9,005 bases of DNA from the NCBI GenBank assembly GCA_902496005.1, contig CABUZI010000066.1:1-9005 (forward strand). The letters are read 5' to 3'. The stretch is from an uncultured Collinsella sp. Its GTDB lineage: Bacteria; Actinomycetota; Coriobacteriia; Coriobacteriales; Coriobacteriaceae. Under the pieces are notes generated by a model. The model did no database searches and was not told where the DNA came from. It saw nothing but the letters and a program-made list of their open reading frames with translations. The position numbers and the translations under genes were made by a program. Positions 1-7,438 of the stretch are shown here, piece by piece. Positions within the stretch are counted from its first letter, which is position 1. Each line of letters begins with the position of its first letter.

Positions 1-2957
1 CCACCAGCAGAGTAGTTGACGTAATCCTTGCTATCCGCGCTGTTAACGGTGAAGTACACATAGGTCTTGCCGCCCTGAACACTCACCAGCGGAGTAGCAG
101 CAATACCGTTGAGGCCAGCCGGCAGCGCCTTGCCGTCGGCAGCAGCGACCATCGTGGTCTTACCCGTCTTCAGGTTATAGAGAACCAGAGCAGAGCCAGT
201 AGCCGTCTGTCCGCCGACAATCAGATTGTCACCAGACACCGCAGGGGCGCTCAGATTATTCGTAAGGCCCAGATCAACCGTCTTCTGTTCACTCAGCACG
301 CCCTTCGCCGAAAGCGAAATCACATGGAGCTTTCCGTCGTGCGTCATCTGATAGAAGGTCGAACCATTGGACGGATCGGCAATGCAATCGGCATTTGCGA
401 CAGCGCCGAGCTTCATGGTCGAAACGACATCGCCCGTCGTCTTATCAATGCACTTAAGCGTACCCGCGCTCGTAGGAACGATGGCATACTTATCCGTCAA
501 AGCCGCACCAGTCCAGTAATAGCCCTCGGCAGGGTCGATGTTCTGCCAAGAAACTTCGCCCGTGGCAATCTTAATGCGCGCAAAGGAGCCGTTGCCGTAG
601 GTCGCGTTGTAATTCTCGTCATACGAAATATCGACCGAGCCTACATAGACGTACTCGCCGTCCGAAACGACGGTGCAGGAGCTCTGCGTCAAGTCCGTCA
701 AACCAGGCGTCAGCCACTTGCAGATCAGCTTGTCTGCAGTAATCGCCTGGACCGCACCGCCGTTGAGCGGAACGATGATAAGGCCATTGGTATAGATCGG
801 ACGAGAGGTATAGCTCACCTTGGAGGCAAGCGGCGCAGAGGCAACCTTTTTGCCCGTGGACGAATCGATCTTAATGAGCTCGTTCTCGGTCGCGATGTAC
901 ACAAAGCCGTTAGCAATGACAGGCTCGCTGCAGTTGGCATACTGCTGACCAGACTCGGCCTTCCAATCGAAGGCCCACTTAAGACCGGCGGCCTGCGCAG
1001 GCGTCTTGGCATCCGTTACGGTCGAACCGTTGCCACTGTTGCCGTAGCCGGCCCACTCGGCATCCCAATCAGGAGTCGTCGCGCTCGGATCCACGACAAT
1101 CTTGTCGGGATCGGGCATGGGAGAATTATCGGTGGTATAGGCAAGCGTGACCTTATCGCCGCTCTTGAGCGTAATCTGATTGGCGCAGAGTAAGGAGGGC
1201 TCTCCGTTGATATACAGATGCCAATATTTATTGGTCGCAGCATCCCAACCATACGGCTTGTGATCGAACGGCGAAGTAATGGAATTCAGGAACCAGTACT
1301 CACCACTCTGGGAGCCGTTGTACGCAACGCCCTTGGCCTTCAGAACTGCCTCAATAAGGTTCTGGGCCGTGGAGCCTTCGGGCAGAGAAACATTGCTTGC
1401 CGTGCCCCAACGCGTATTGTTCCCGTTGACATCGGGACCGATAACATCGGCGGATCCAAGCACCTGACCGGGGAGGGCATCGGCGTCAGCACCATACATA
1501 AAGGTGACGGCGTCACCCTCCTGGAGCTTGTAGGCACCGGCGCCAACGTCGGCGAACTTGCCATTTACGTAGAAGCGCCAATAGCTATTGGTCGCAGCAT
1601 CATAGCCACAATAGGACTTACCATCGAAGGGCGAATAAATGCCGTTGAGGAACCAGCCCCAAGACGATTCGCCAGCATCGAGAGTAAGGCCGACCTGCTC
1701 AAGGAGATCCTTGGCAGTGGAGCCTGCCTTGAGACTCGTCTGACCCGTCGAAGCCCAAACCTGCTGCTTGCCGTCCTTGTCCTTACCGAGAACCTGAACA
1801 GAAGCATGGACAGAATCGGACGGCAACTGGTCGCCCCAGCCACCGTAGAACCACGTGACGGTATCGCCGGCATGGATGGTGACATTGTCCGCCGTATAGT
1901 CACTCGACTTGCCGTTGATGAACAGCTGCCAATAGGTCGAATAATCTTGGGGCGTACCCAGCTCAACACCGTTGTACTTAAGGCTCAGAATGAAGGAGCC
2001 CGCAGCAACGGCGTCAATGTCGTTCGCCTCGAGTGCGACCTTCGTAAGATCAAGCGCGCTCGAACCGGACGTCACCACATACTGCGCATTATCGACCCAA
2101 GTCTGAGTCTTGCCCTGGGCATCGCGACCAATGACGGTCACATTTGCGGCAACCTGGTCTTTAACGACAGGGGACGAGCTACCAGCCGTATAGGCAAACT
2201 CAATCTTCTGCCCCTGGGTGAGCTTGACGCTGCTCGCGCCAACCGAGGAAGACGCGCCGTCGACGAACAGCTGCCAGAAGGCATAAGTCGTCGGATCGAA
2301 GGCAAGCGTACGGCCATCGCTCGGGGATGTGATGCTTTTGAGGTAGAAACCGTATGCCGTGTTCGGATCGTAGTCTGCCTTGAAGCCCGTCTTCTGCTGC
2401 AGCTTAACGAAGGCATCCGCAGCCGTCGCGCCCTCGTCGAGCTTGAGCTGCGTGGGTGCCACCCAGGTCTGAGCCTTGCCGTCGGCATCGGTGCCGATAA
2501 TCGAGAACGAGACCTCGACCTGCTTCTTGGCGACATCGCCGGTTTCTGTCGGGTTCTCTGTCTGGATGGCAGCCGCGGCGGCAGATCCTGCTTGGCCAGC
2601 GGATGCCGTCGAAGACTGCTCGCTCGTGGCAGGGCTCTCCCCCGTCGCCGAGCCTTCGTCGCCAGTTGCCGCCTCAGTTGTGGCGACACTAGTTGCAGAC
2701 GCGCTCCCAGAATCCGAAACCTCGGCGCCGCTCTGCTCAGCGGTACCGCCCGCAAGCGCTGCGTCCTCGCCCGGCGTCGCAGCCTGAGCCACAGCCTCGG
2801 CAATGCCCTCAGCGCCCTCGGCCCACAGCTGAGCCGGCGTGGTGCCAAAGGCCATCGCGAAGGCCAGGAATGCCACCAGGCCGCGCTTGGCTACATCGCG
2901 CGCAATCGCGCCACGGCGATGCGAGACGCGCTGGCGCTCGTCCTCAAACATATCCAT
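1..2957 (-). CDS. Secreted protein with four DUF4430 domains and a beta-propeller, C-terminus outside window (putative surface corrinoid-binding protein)
   Basis: The frame is open from the ATG at 2957 to the left edge, giving 985 residues with no stop, so the C-terminus is missing. Residues 1-47 form a signal peptide: Arg-rich start, hydrophobic core GLVAFLAFAMAFG, likely cleavage after AQLWA. Residues 48-140 are an Ala/Ser/Thr/Glu-rich linker. Four tandem repeats follow at about 145-258, 270-372, 385-489 and 497-607. Each opens with a V.G.D..GK/N.Q/T.W type strand and contains a YWQLFINGK-like strand (FWQLFVDGA, YWQLFINGK, YWRFYVNGK, YWHLYINGE), as in DUF4430, a family related to the cobalamin-contacting C-terminal domain of transcobalamin and intrinsic factor. 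From about 640, blades such as VYIATENELIKIDSSTGK and LVLYNLKTGKTTMV indicate a PQQ/WD-like propeller. A cobalamin riboswitch lies in the leader, so corrinoid capture at the cell surface is the inferred role. AGGAG lies 4 nt before this ATG; an in-frame ATG at 2951 has 10-nt spacing and is an alternative start. Confidence 0.9.
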   Translation of the reverse strand, partial: MDMFEDERQRVSHRRGAIARDVAKRGLVAFLAFAMAFGTTPAQLWAEGAEGIAEAVAQAATPGEDAALAGGTAEQSGAEVSDSGSASATSVATTEAATGDEGSATGESPATSEQSSTASAGQAGSAAAAAIQTENPTETGDVAKKQVEVSFSIIGTDADGKAQTWVAPTQLKLDEGATAADAFVKLQQKTGFKADYDPNTAYGFYLKSITSPSDGRTLAFDPTTYAFWQLFVDGASSSVGASSVKLTQGQKIEFAYTAGSSSPVVKDQVAANVTVIGRDAQGKTQTWVDNAQYVVTSGSSALDLTKVALEANDIDAVAAGSFILSLKYNGVELGTPQDYSTYWQLFINGKSSDYTADNVTIHAGDTVTWFYGGWGDQLPSDSVHASVQVLGKDKDGKQQVWASTGQTSLKAGSTAKDLLEQVGLTLDAGESSWGWFLNGIYSPFDGKSYCGYDAATNSYWRFYVNGKFADVGAGAYKLQEGDAVTFMYGADADALPGQVLGSADVIGPDVNGNNTRWGTASNVSLPEGSTAQNLIEAVLKAKGVAYNGSQSGEYWFLNSITSPFDHKPYGWDAATNKYWHLYINGEPSLLCANQITLKSGDKVTLAYTTDNSPMPDPDKIVVDPSATTPDWDAEWAGYGNSGNGSTVTDAKTPAQAAGLKWAFDWKAESGQQYANCSEPVIANGFVYIATENELIKIDSSTGKKVASAPLASKVSYTSRPIYTNGLIIVPLNGGAVQAITADKLICKWLTPGLTDLTQSSCTVVSDGEYVYVGSVDISYDENYNATYGNGSFARIKIATGEVSWQNIDPAEGYYWTGAALTDKYAIVPTSAGTLKCIDKTTGDVVSTMKLGAVANADCIADPSNGSTFYQMTHDGKLHVISLSAKGVLSEQKTVDLGLTNNLSAPAVSGDNLIVGGQTATGSALVLYNLKTGKTTMVAAADGKALPAGLNGIAATPLVSVQGGKTYVYFTVNSADSKDYVNYSAG

Positions 2958-2959
2958 TT

Positions 2960-3000
2960 GTCTCCTACTGTCTGTACTTGGAGCGTTGCCTTGAGACTGC
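2960..3000 (-). promoter_or_regulatory. Ribosome binding site of the DUF4430 gene with possible anti-SD pairing
   Basis: The ribosome binding site AGGAG (about 2962-2966) sits at the end of a roughly 140-nt stretch between the riboswitch core and the ATG. A perfect 5-bp complement, GTCTC at 2993-2997, can pair with GAGAC at 2960-2964 and hide the site. I see no hairpin followed by a T-run between 3100 and 2958, so control at translation initiation is more likely than premature termination. The pairing is short, so this is tentative. Confidence 0.35.
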
Positions 3001-3100
3001 CCCACGTCATCGCGCATGTTGCGCTCGAGTTCCCCCATCGGGACCCCCTTCCCTCCAGAGCCCTATGCACACCGGCGGCAAAAGCCGCAGCCGCATGCAA

Positions 3101-3271
3101 GACGGGAGGCGATCCGACTTAACCTTAACGACTCGGGCACGTCGTCCGATCTGCGACGCGAGCATCCCGAGCCAAGAGGAATTACGGTTACTGGTACAGC
3201 CGGGGACTTGCACCCCGATTCTCCCAAATGCGCAGGATAACCGCGCATTCGTGCGTCTCCGCACCACCATC
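3101..3271 (-). ncRNA. Cobalamin (B12) riboswitch
   Basis: Read on the minus strand, the leader has the signature of the cobalamin riboswitch family. The GGGAGAA box is at about 3219-3225. A CGGGG/CCCCG stem with loop TGCAAGT (3201-3217) matches the conserved GGTGCAAGTCC element. ACCAGTAACCGTAA follows (3181-3194), and the B12-box-like AAGTCGGATCGCCTCCCGTC is at 3101-3120. Supporting pairings are an outer helix of 3264-3271 with 3101-3109, a TAACC/GGTTA helix (3186-3190 with 3120-3124), a GGCTCGGG/CCCGAGTC arm (3166-3173 with 3130-3137), and upstream hairpins at 3251-3264 and 3227-3249. Family members normally repress expression when adenosyl- or methylcobalamin is bound. The only downstream gene is the DUF4430 surface protein. 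Confidence 0.9.
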
Positions 3272-3282
3272 TAGGCCATCGA

Positions 3283-3311
3283 TTATTACCGTCAAAATGG
3301 TATCACGCAAA
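3283..3311 (-). promoter_or_regulatory. Probable promoter of the riboswitch/DUF4430 unit
   Basis: On the minus strand, TTTGCG (3306-3311), or TTGCGT one base on, lies 17 or 16 nt before TAATAA (3283-3288), a good -10 element. Transcription would start near 3275, just before the outer helix of the riboswitch. This placement supports the call. The -35 region overlaps the T-run of the preceding terminator. Confidence 0.5.
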
Positions 3312-3336
3312 AGGGCCTCGCACGCAGGCGAAGCCC
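3309..3336 (-). terminator. Intrinsic terminator after the AarF/UbiB gene
   Basis: On the minus strand, GGGCTTCGC and GCGAGGCCC form a 9-bp stem with one G-U pair and a 6-nt loop (3313-3336). TTTT follows at 3312-3309. It lies about 50 nt after the stop codon of the kinase-like gene and just before the riboswitch promoter, so it separates the two units. Confidence 0.75.
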
Positions 3337-3387
3337 AAGGTAAAAGCTATTGTTTGCGATAGGAAAATGCGGTGACGGCCGCAGCCT

Positions 3388-5151
3388 CTAGTGCCTGCCG
3401 CCGTGACTGTTGAGCCAGATATTGCGGCCCAGCATAAGCGCCAGCACCAGCGCGCTCACGTAGCCCATAAAGCCAATGACCGGGATACCAAACACAACCG
3501 GCTCGATGCGCGCGTAGTACACCACCGACGAACCGATAAACAGACCGGCGATCACAATTGCCATCGACATGCGGTCGATAATCCCACCTAGCTGTCGCAG
3601 CGCCTTATCGCTGCTCATGATCTGCGTGTTTACCTTAAGCTGGCCGCGCGTAAGCATGCGCGAAGCCAAGCCCAGATACTCGGCCGCCTCGAGCGAGCCT
3701 TTTGCCGCGCGATAGCTGCTCGCGGCAAGATCGCGTCCCATATCACGCACGCGCGCATAGGTGCTTTTCTCGTTTTTAATGTGCGTTTGGATGATCTGGA
3801 TCATGTTGACGTTGGGCATGTACTCGGTCAACAAACCCTCGAGCGTCACCATGCCGCGCGCGAACATCGTCACCACGCTAGGCAGCTCAACATCATTCTT
3901 ACGCGCGAGGTTTAACAGCGAGGTCAAAAACTCGCCGATATCCAGATCCTTCAGGTCAAGGCCCGCAAAGTCAGCCACGATAAAGTCAAGGTCGGACAAA
4001 AACGCTGAATGATCGAGCTCGGCCGAATCGCCACGCGTCACGGCGAAGCGCATGAGCGAATCCTTGAGCTTGGGCACGTCACCCTCGGCCACGGCGAAAA
4101 TCATGTCCTTGACGATACCGCGGTCGTGACTCGACATACGCCCGACCATGCCCAAGTCGATAAAGTAAACGATGCCGTCCTTGAGAATGATGTTTCCCGC
4201 ATGCGGGTCGGCATGGAAAAAGCCGTCGTCGAGCACCTGCGTCGAGTAGTCCTCGACAATCGCGGCACCGATCTTTTCCAAGTCATAGCCCTCGGCCACC
4301 AAGCGTTCAGGATCGGCGATCGAAATGCCGTCGACGTAGTCCATAACCACCACGTGCTCGGTGCACAGGTCCAGATAGGATTTAGGGCACGTCACGCCAT
4401 GAACGCTCTTATGGAACTCGTAGAAGTCGTTGAGGTTTTTGGCCTCGGCCAAAAAGTTGGTCTCCTCGCGAAACGAGGTCCACAACTCCTCGACTACGCC
4501 GTGCAGGTCAACGAATTGATCGGTGTTGACGAACTTGGAAACGATACGCACCACCGAGCGGATGATATCGATGTCCTGTGCCATAACCTGCTGCGCACCG
4601 GGGCGCTGCACCTTGACGGCCACGTCCTCACCCGTCACCAGACGAGCGCGGTGCACCTGCGCGAGCGATGCGCTACCAAGCGGATTGGGGTCGATCGCAT
4701 CGAACATCTCCCCCAGGCGCAGGCCGTATTCTTCTTCCAGACAACTGAGTACGACCTCGTACGGTACAGGCTCCACGTCGGAGCGCAGACGACGCAGCTC
4801 GTCGCAAAAGCGTTGCGGCAGAATCTCGGACCGGTTGGCCAGAATCTGCCCCATCTTGACGAACATGGGGCCGAGTTCCTCGAGCAGGCGGCGCAAACGA
4901 ACCGGCGTGAGGTTATCCCACACGCGGTACTTTTTGACCAGGCGAACAATCTGTCCGATGCGCTCGCGGCGACCCGCCGGCGTGAGCTGGTATTCCTCGT
5001 CCGGCGCCATCGCGTCGGGCTCCTCGGGGACCATATCGACAGCGCGCGGCTTCTTGCGAGCGCCCGAGACGACGGCATCGACCTCATCGACAACCGCCGC
5101 CTCGTCACCCAAGGGATCTAGATTGTTGTAATCGGTGGTGGAATCTGCCAT
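3388..5151 (-). CDS. AarF/UbiB/COQ8-family (ABC1) atypical kinase-like membrane protein
   Basis: This is a complete 587-residue member of the ABC1/UbiB/COQ8 family of atypical kinase/ATPases. The family KxGQ motif is K99-M-G-Q102. The Ala-rich nucleotide loop is GSASLAQVH (159-167), the ATP-site Lys is K180 in VAVKVQRPG, the catalytic loop is HADPHAGN (313-320), and the metal-binding motif is DLG (332-334). The C-terminus holds two membrane helices, at about 528-546 and 553-575. The N-terminal 60 residues are acidic and probably disordered. All expected motifs are intact. UbiB and COQ8 support ubiquinone synthesis, but no quinone gene is in this window, so the substrate is unknown. The gene starts 8 nt after the stop of the phasin-like gene with no clear Shine-Dalgarno of its own, which suggests translational coupling. 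An intrinsic terminator follows. Confidence 0.92.
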   Translation of the reverse strand: MADSTTDYNNLDPLGDEAAVVDEVDAVVSGARKKPRAVDMVPEEPDAMAPDEEYQLTPAGRRERIGQIVRLVKKYRVWDNLTPVRLRRLLEELGPMFVKMGQILANRSEILPQRFCDELRRLRSDVEPVPYEVVLSCLEEEYGLRLGEMFDAIDPNPLGSASLAQVHRARLVTGEDVAVKVQRPGAQQVMAQDIDIIRSVVRIVSKFVNTDQFVDLHGVVEELWTSFREETNFLAEAKNLNDFYEFHKSVHGVTCPKSYLDLCTEHVVVMDYVDGISIADPERLVAEGYDLEKIGAAIVEDYSTQVLDDGFFHADPHAGNIILKDGIVYFIDLGMVGRMSSHDRGIVKDMIFAVAEGDVPKLKDSLMRFAVTRGDSAELDHSAFLSDLDFIVADFAGLDLKDLDIGEFLTSLLNLARKNDVELPSVVTMFARGMVTLEGLLTEYMPNVNMIQIIQTHIKNEKSTYARVRDMGRDLAASSYRAAKGSLEAAEYLGLASRMLTRGQLKVNTQIMSSDKALRQLGGIIDRMSMAIVIAGLFIGSSVVYYARIEPVVFGIPVIGFMGYVSALVLALMLGRNIWLNSHGGRH

Positions 5152-5159
5152 CTGCGCTG

Positions 5160-5576
5160 CTACTCGGCCTCTTCGGTATCCTTCGCATCGTCGGGCTCAA
5201 CGGACTCAACGGGCACCGAAGTCACGTTGTCCTCGACCGAATCGACGATGTCGCGCACATGGGCCAGGAAGGCCGTGCGCTCGGGGGCGGTCATAACGCG
5301 GACGCGAGCAAGAATGAGCTCGTCGAGCACGCGCTGGGCCGCGGTCTCGCCCTGCATGCCCAAGCGCTCGGTCAGGTCGGAGATGGTACCGCCGGCCTGC
5401 TCGAACATGTCGGACACGCTGCGGGCGATATCGGGGGTGGCGGTGTCCTTGCGGACCTGCTCGCCCTTGGTGTTAAGGTCGTCGAGGACCTTCTTGCCGC
5501 CTTCGACAGCAGCGGCGGCAGCGCCAAAGCCCACGTTAATGGCGCCGTTAACAAGCTGATCGAGTTTCATAACCAT
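5160..5576 (-). CDS. Phasin-like small coiled-coil protein
   Basis: This encodes 138 residues. An N-terminal amphipathic Gly/Ala-rich segment (LVNGAINVGFGAAAAAVEGG, 8-27) is followed by a charged helix with a KGEQVRKD core. Residues 80-115 form a second predicted helix (AAQRVLDELILARVRVMTAPER and on), and the tail is acidic (about 117-138). This layout resembles the PhaF/PhaI phasin-like proteins often found next to AarF-type genes, but similarity by eye is modest. There is no polyhydroxyalkanoate synthase in the window, so granule binding should not be assumed; a structural partner of the downstream membrane protein is equally possible. Start choice: GGAG lies 6 nt before the ATG at 5576. 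An in-frame TTG at 5588 falls at the ribosome binding site and is unlikely; the ATG at 5570 is an alternative. Confidence 0.6.
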   Translation of the reverse strand: MVMKLDQLVNGAINVGFGAAAAAVEGGKKVLDDLNTKGEQVRKDTATPDIARSVSDMFEQAGGTISDLTERLGMQGETAAQRVLDELILARVRVMTAPERTAFLAHVRDIVDSVEDNVTSVPVESVEPDDAKDTEEAE

Positions 5577-5675
5577 GGTTGTCTCCAATCACAAACAACT
5601 GCATTGGCGTTCTTGTACCCAAGATTGAGCGAAAGCGACAAAGCGTTTTAGCGCTATTCGATCGACGGGAAACCC

Positions 5676-7199
5676 TTACCTCACGTTGTCGTTCATCGCA
5701 AAAGAGTTCTTCATGGCGCAGCTCGTGGTGTAGAGCACCTTGCCCAGCAGGGCATCGGTCTCTACGCGAACACGCTCGGCAAACTCCTCGTTGGCGCGTG
5801 CAAGTTCGGCAGGCACCTCGGCCTCGGGCAGAGCGGCTACGGCAGCATCGACGTCATGGATCTGCTTGTGGCCCATGCCACCGACCTTCTCCTGGTAGTC
5901 CTCCACGGCGCGGCCGCACTCATGAAAACGGACGTCGGCCAGCGCGCCGATCAGGCGGTTGGCCCAGTAGAAGTTTTCGGACGTCACGCGAGACTGCGTG
6001 TCGGCATAGTACTCGGGCATGGTCTCGACATTGGCGTACAGCGGCACGAGCGCGTTAAACGAGTTGGAGCCAAACGCCATCCACTGCACGGCGCGGTAGG
6101 CCGGCTGCGCATAGGGGCGCAGCTGCAACACGGCAAGCTGGCTGTTGCGGTTGATGCCGATGGGGCGATAGGCGCCGCGCGTGGCGGGCGTACCCTTGCT
6201 GCCGTAGCAGTCGTACTCCGTGCCCTGGTAGTGGCTCGAGAGTACGTACTTGATGTCCTCGATGGTCACCTTGCGCTCGGGCACGCGGCTCCAGGGGATA
6301 TCGTCGCTCTCGGGCGTGTAGTCGGCGTCGGGGCCATCCCACACGTCGCTGGGGTTGAGACAGCGCTGCATGTACCACGCGCGCGGCGTGTTGTAGACGT
6401 GGTCGCTGTCGCTGTGCGAGCCAAAGGCCTCGCGCGGGTTAAAGACCGCAGCCGGGCCGTCGCCCTCGACGCCCAGCGTCAGATCCAGATGCCACTCGGC
6501 CATCCAGGCGCGCAGGTCGGCAGAGCACATGTGATCGGCCTGGGCGCCCTCGGCGTCATCCAGATCAAAGCTGTCGATACCCAGCTGGTTGGGCATGGTC
6601 ACATAGGCGTCATCGAGCACACGCTTGGCAATCCAGTGGTGACCGCCGATGGTCTCGAGCCACCAGATCTCGTCCACGTCGCTAAAGGCGATGCCGTTGT
6701 TCTCGTAGGTGCCGTAGCGCTCGAGCAGGTCGCCCAGGATACGAACGCCGTCGCGGGCGGACTTAGCGTACGGCAGGACCAAGGTCACCATGTCCTCCTC
6801 GCCCAGGCCACCAGGCTGCGCCGGCACATAGCCGTCCTCACCCTCGTTGCCCTTGGCGGGCACGTAGTCCACGAGTGGGTCGGCGCCGCGAACGCGCTCA
6901 TTGGTGGTGAGCGTCTCAGTTGCGGACATGCCCACATTGAGCTCGTTGAAACCGGCCTCGGCCCAGATGCCGTGGCCCGGAACAACATCGGGGACGCTCG
7001 TGTAGCGCATGGGATTATCGGGCAGCTCAACGGTCAGGTGACTCAGGACGCTCGTGTAGACGCGCGGCTGCTCGTCGGGATGCACCACGCGCATACGCTT
7101 GGGCTCAAACACCCCGTTGGACGAGTCCTCGTTACGCGCGACCAGGGTCGACCCGTCGTAGCTTGCGTTTTTACCGACCAGAATCGTTGTGCACGGCAT
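5676..7199 (-). CDS. C69-family dipeptidase (Ntn hydrolase)
   Basis: This 507-residue protein belongs to peptidase family C69, whose members (such as PepDA of lactobacilli) use an N-terminal Cys nucleophile to split dipeptides with broad specificity. The N-terminus reads MPCTTILVGKNASYDGST, placing the nucleophile at Cys3, followed by LVARNED (19-25). Other typical segments are GIWAEAGFNELNVGMSATET (77-96), EIWWLETIGGHHWIAKRV (177-194) and a C-terminal AYRPIGINRNSQLAVLQLRP. Length fits the family. No signal peptide is visible, so a cytosolic role in peptide use is inferred. The start is set by AAGGAGG ending 6 nt before the ATG at 7199; the upstream ATG at 7205 directly abuts that site and is unlikely. 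A 99-nt gap without a clear terminator separates it from the phasin-like gene, so readthrough is possible. Confidence 0.93.
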   Translation of the reverse strand: MPCTTILVGKNASYDGSTLVARNEDSSNGVFEPKRMRVVHPDEQPRVYTSVLSHLTVELPDNPMRYTSVPDVVPGHGIWAEAGFNELNVGMSATETLTTNERVRGADPLVDYVPAKGNEGEDGYVPAQPGGLGEEDMVTLVLPYAKSARDGVRILGDLLERYGTYENNGIAFSDVDEIWWLETIGGHHWIAKRVLDDAYVTMPNQLGIDSFDLDDAEGAQADHMCSADLRAWMAEWHLDLTLGVEGDGPAAVFNPREAFGSHSDSDHVYNTPRAWYMQRCLNPSDVWDGPDADYTPESDDIPWSRVPERKVTIEDIKYVLSSHYQGTEYDCYGSKGTPATRGAYRPIGINRNSQLAVLQLRPYAQPAYRAVQWMAFGSNSFNALVPLYANVETMPEYYADTQSRVTSENFYWANRLIGALADVRFHECGRAVEDYQEKVGGMGHKQIHDVDAAVAALPEAEVPAELARANEEFAERVRVETDALLGKVLYTTSCAMKNSFAMNDNVR

Positions 7200-7212
7200 G
7201 CGCATCCTCCTT
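7193..7212 (-). promoter_or_regulatory. Strong Shine-Dalgarno that fixes the dipeptidase start
   Basis: On the minus strand AAGGAGG is followed by ATGCGC and then ATGCCGTGC. The first ATG touches the Shine-Dalgarno, while the second (7199) has ideal 6-nt spacing. With the second start the catalytic Cys is residue 3. Confidence 0.7.
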
Positions 7213-7272
7213 GAGTGAAGAAATCAAACGATAACAGTGTATCGCTTCGGCGCAGAAAGGGCGAAACCACGG

Positions 7273-7295
7273 CCCCTCGAGACCCCCTCGGGACC
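7273..7295. repeat. 11-bp tandem repeat upstream of the dipeptidase gene
   Basis: CCCCTCGAGACC at 7273-7284 is followed by CCCCTCGGGACC at 7284-7295, sharing one base: two copies at an 11-bp period with one mismatch. It lies 75-95 bp before the dipeptidase ATG and abuts the left end of the inverted-repeat element. It could be an operator with about one helical turn between half-sites or a chance duplication. Confidence 0.35.
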
Positions 7296-7298
7296 TCT

Positions 7299-7328
7299 GT
7301 GGTCAAAAAATGCCAAATATGAGTACTG
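7299..7328 (+). repeat. Left 30-bp terminal inverted repeat
   Basis: Perfect reverse complement of 7499-7528. It contains an A6 run and the core TGCCAAATATGAGTACTG. The match ends abruptly on both sides, although TCA recurs 3 nt further in on the right copy, so the inner ends may once have been more alike. Confidence 0.85.
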
Positions 7329-7438
7329 TCACCAATTTAGTAGCAGCAAATTTCCTTGTAATGAGTGCCGAAAATCCCTATTTGTCCAAAAGCGAGACCG
7401 CGTTATTCCCCATAGGTTCAATAAAATGGGCTTCCTAA
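7310..7438 (+). CDS. Possible 42-residue small ORF carried by the inverted-repeat element
   Basis: An ATG inside the left inverted repeat opens a 42-codon frame starting MPNMSTVTNLVAANF and ending SIKWAS, with a TAA stop in the first arm of the internal hairpin. There is no Shine-Dalgarno sequence before it (CTGTGGTCAAAAA). The frame may be accidental. It is listed because it lies wholly within the element and would be carried by any other copies. Translation is unproven. Confidence 0.2.
   Translation: MPNMSTVTNLVAANFLVMSAENPYLSKSETALFPIGSIKWAS

Noticed and set aside
324..1193. Plus-strand frame of 289 codons
   Set aside because: It is opposite the propeller region and rich in Arg, Gly and Ile as expected of an antisense shadow; no family resemblance.
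1218..3122. Long open frame on the plus strand (634 codons)
   Set aside because: It lies opposite the DUF4430 gene and across its riboswitch. Its product has no recognisable domain, while the minus strand encodes four clear repeats. It is a GC-rich shadow frame.
4009..5121. Plus-strand frame of 370 codons
   Set aside because: It is the shadow of the AarF/UbiB gene, whose minus-strand product has all family motifs.
5577..5588. TTG start for the phasin-like gene
   Set aside because: The TTG overlaps the GGAG that serves the ATG at 5576, so it is part of the ribosome binding site.
5636..5660. Small hairpin AGCG-CTAAAA-CGCT after the dipeptidase gene as terminator
   Set aside because: The stem is only 4 bp with a poor T-run, too weak to call.
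5856..7214. Plus-strand frame of 452 codons
   Set aside because: It is the shadow of the C69 dipeptidase gene; the minus strand has the catalytic N-terminus and a strong ribosome binding site.
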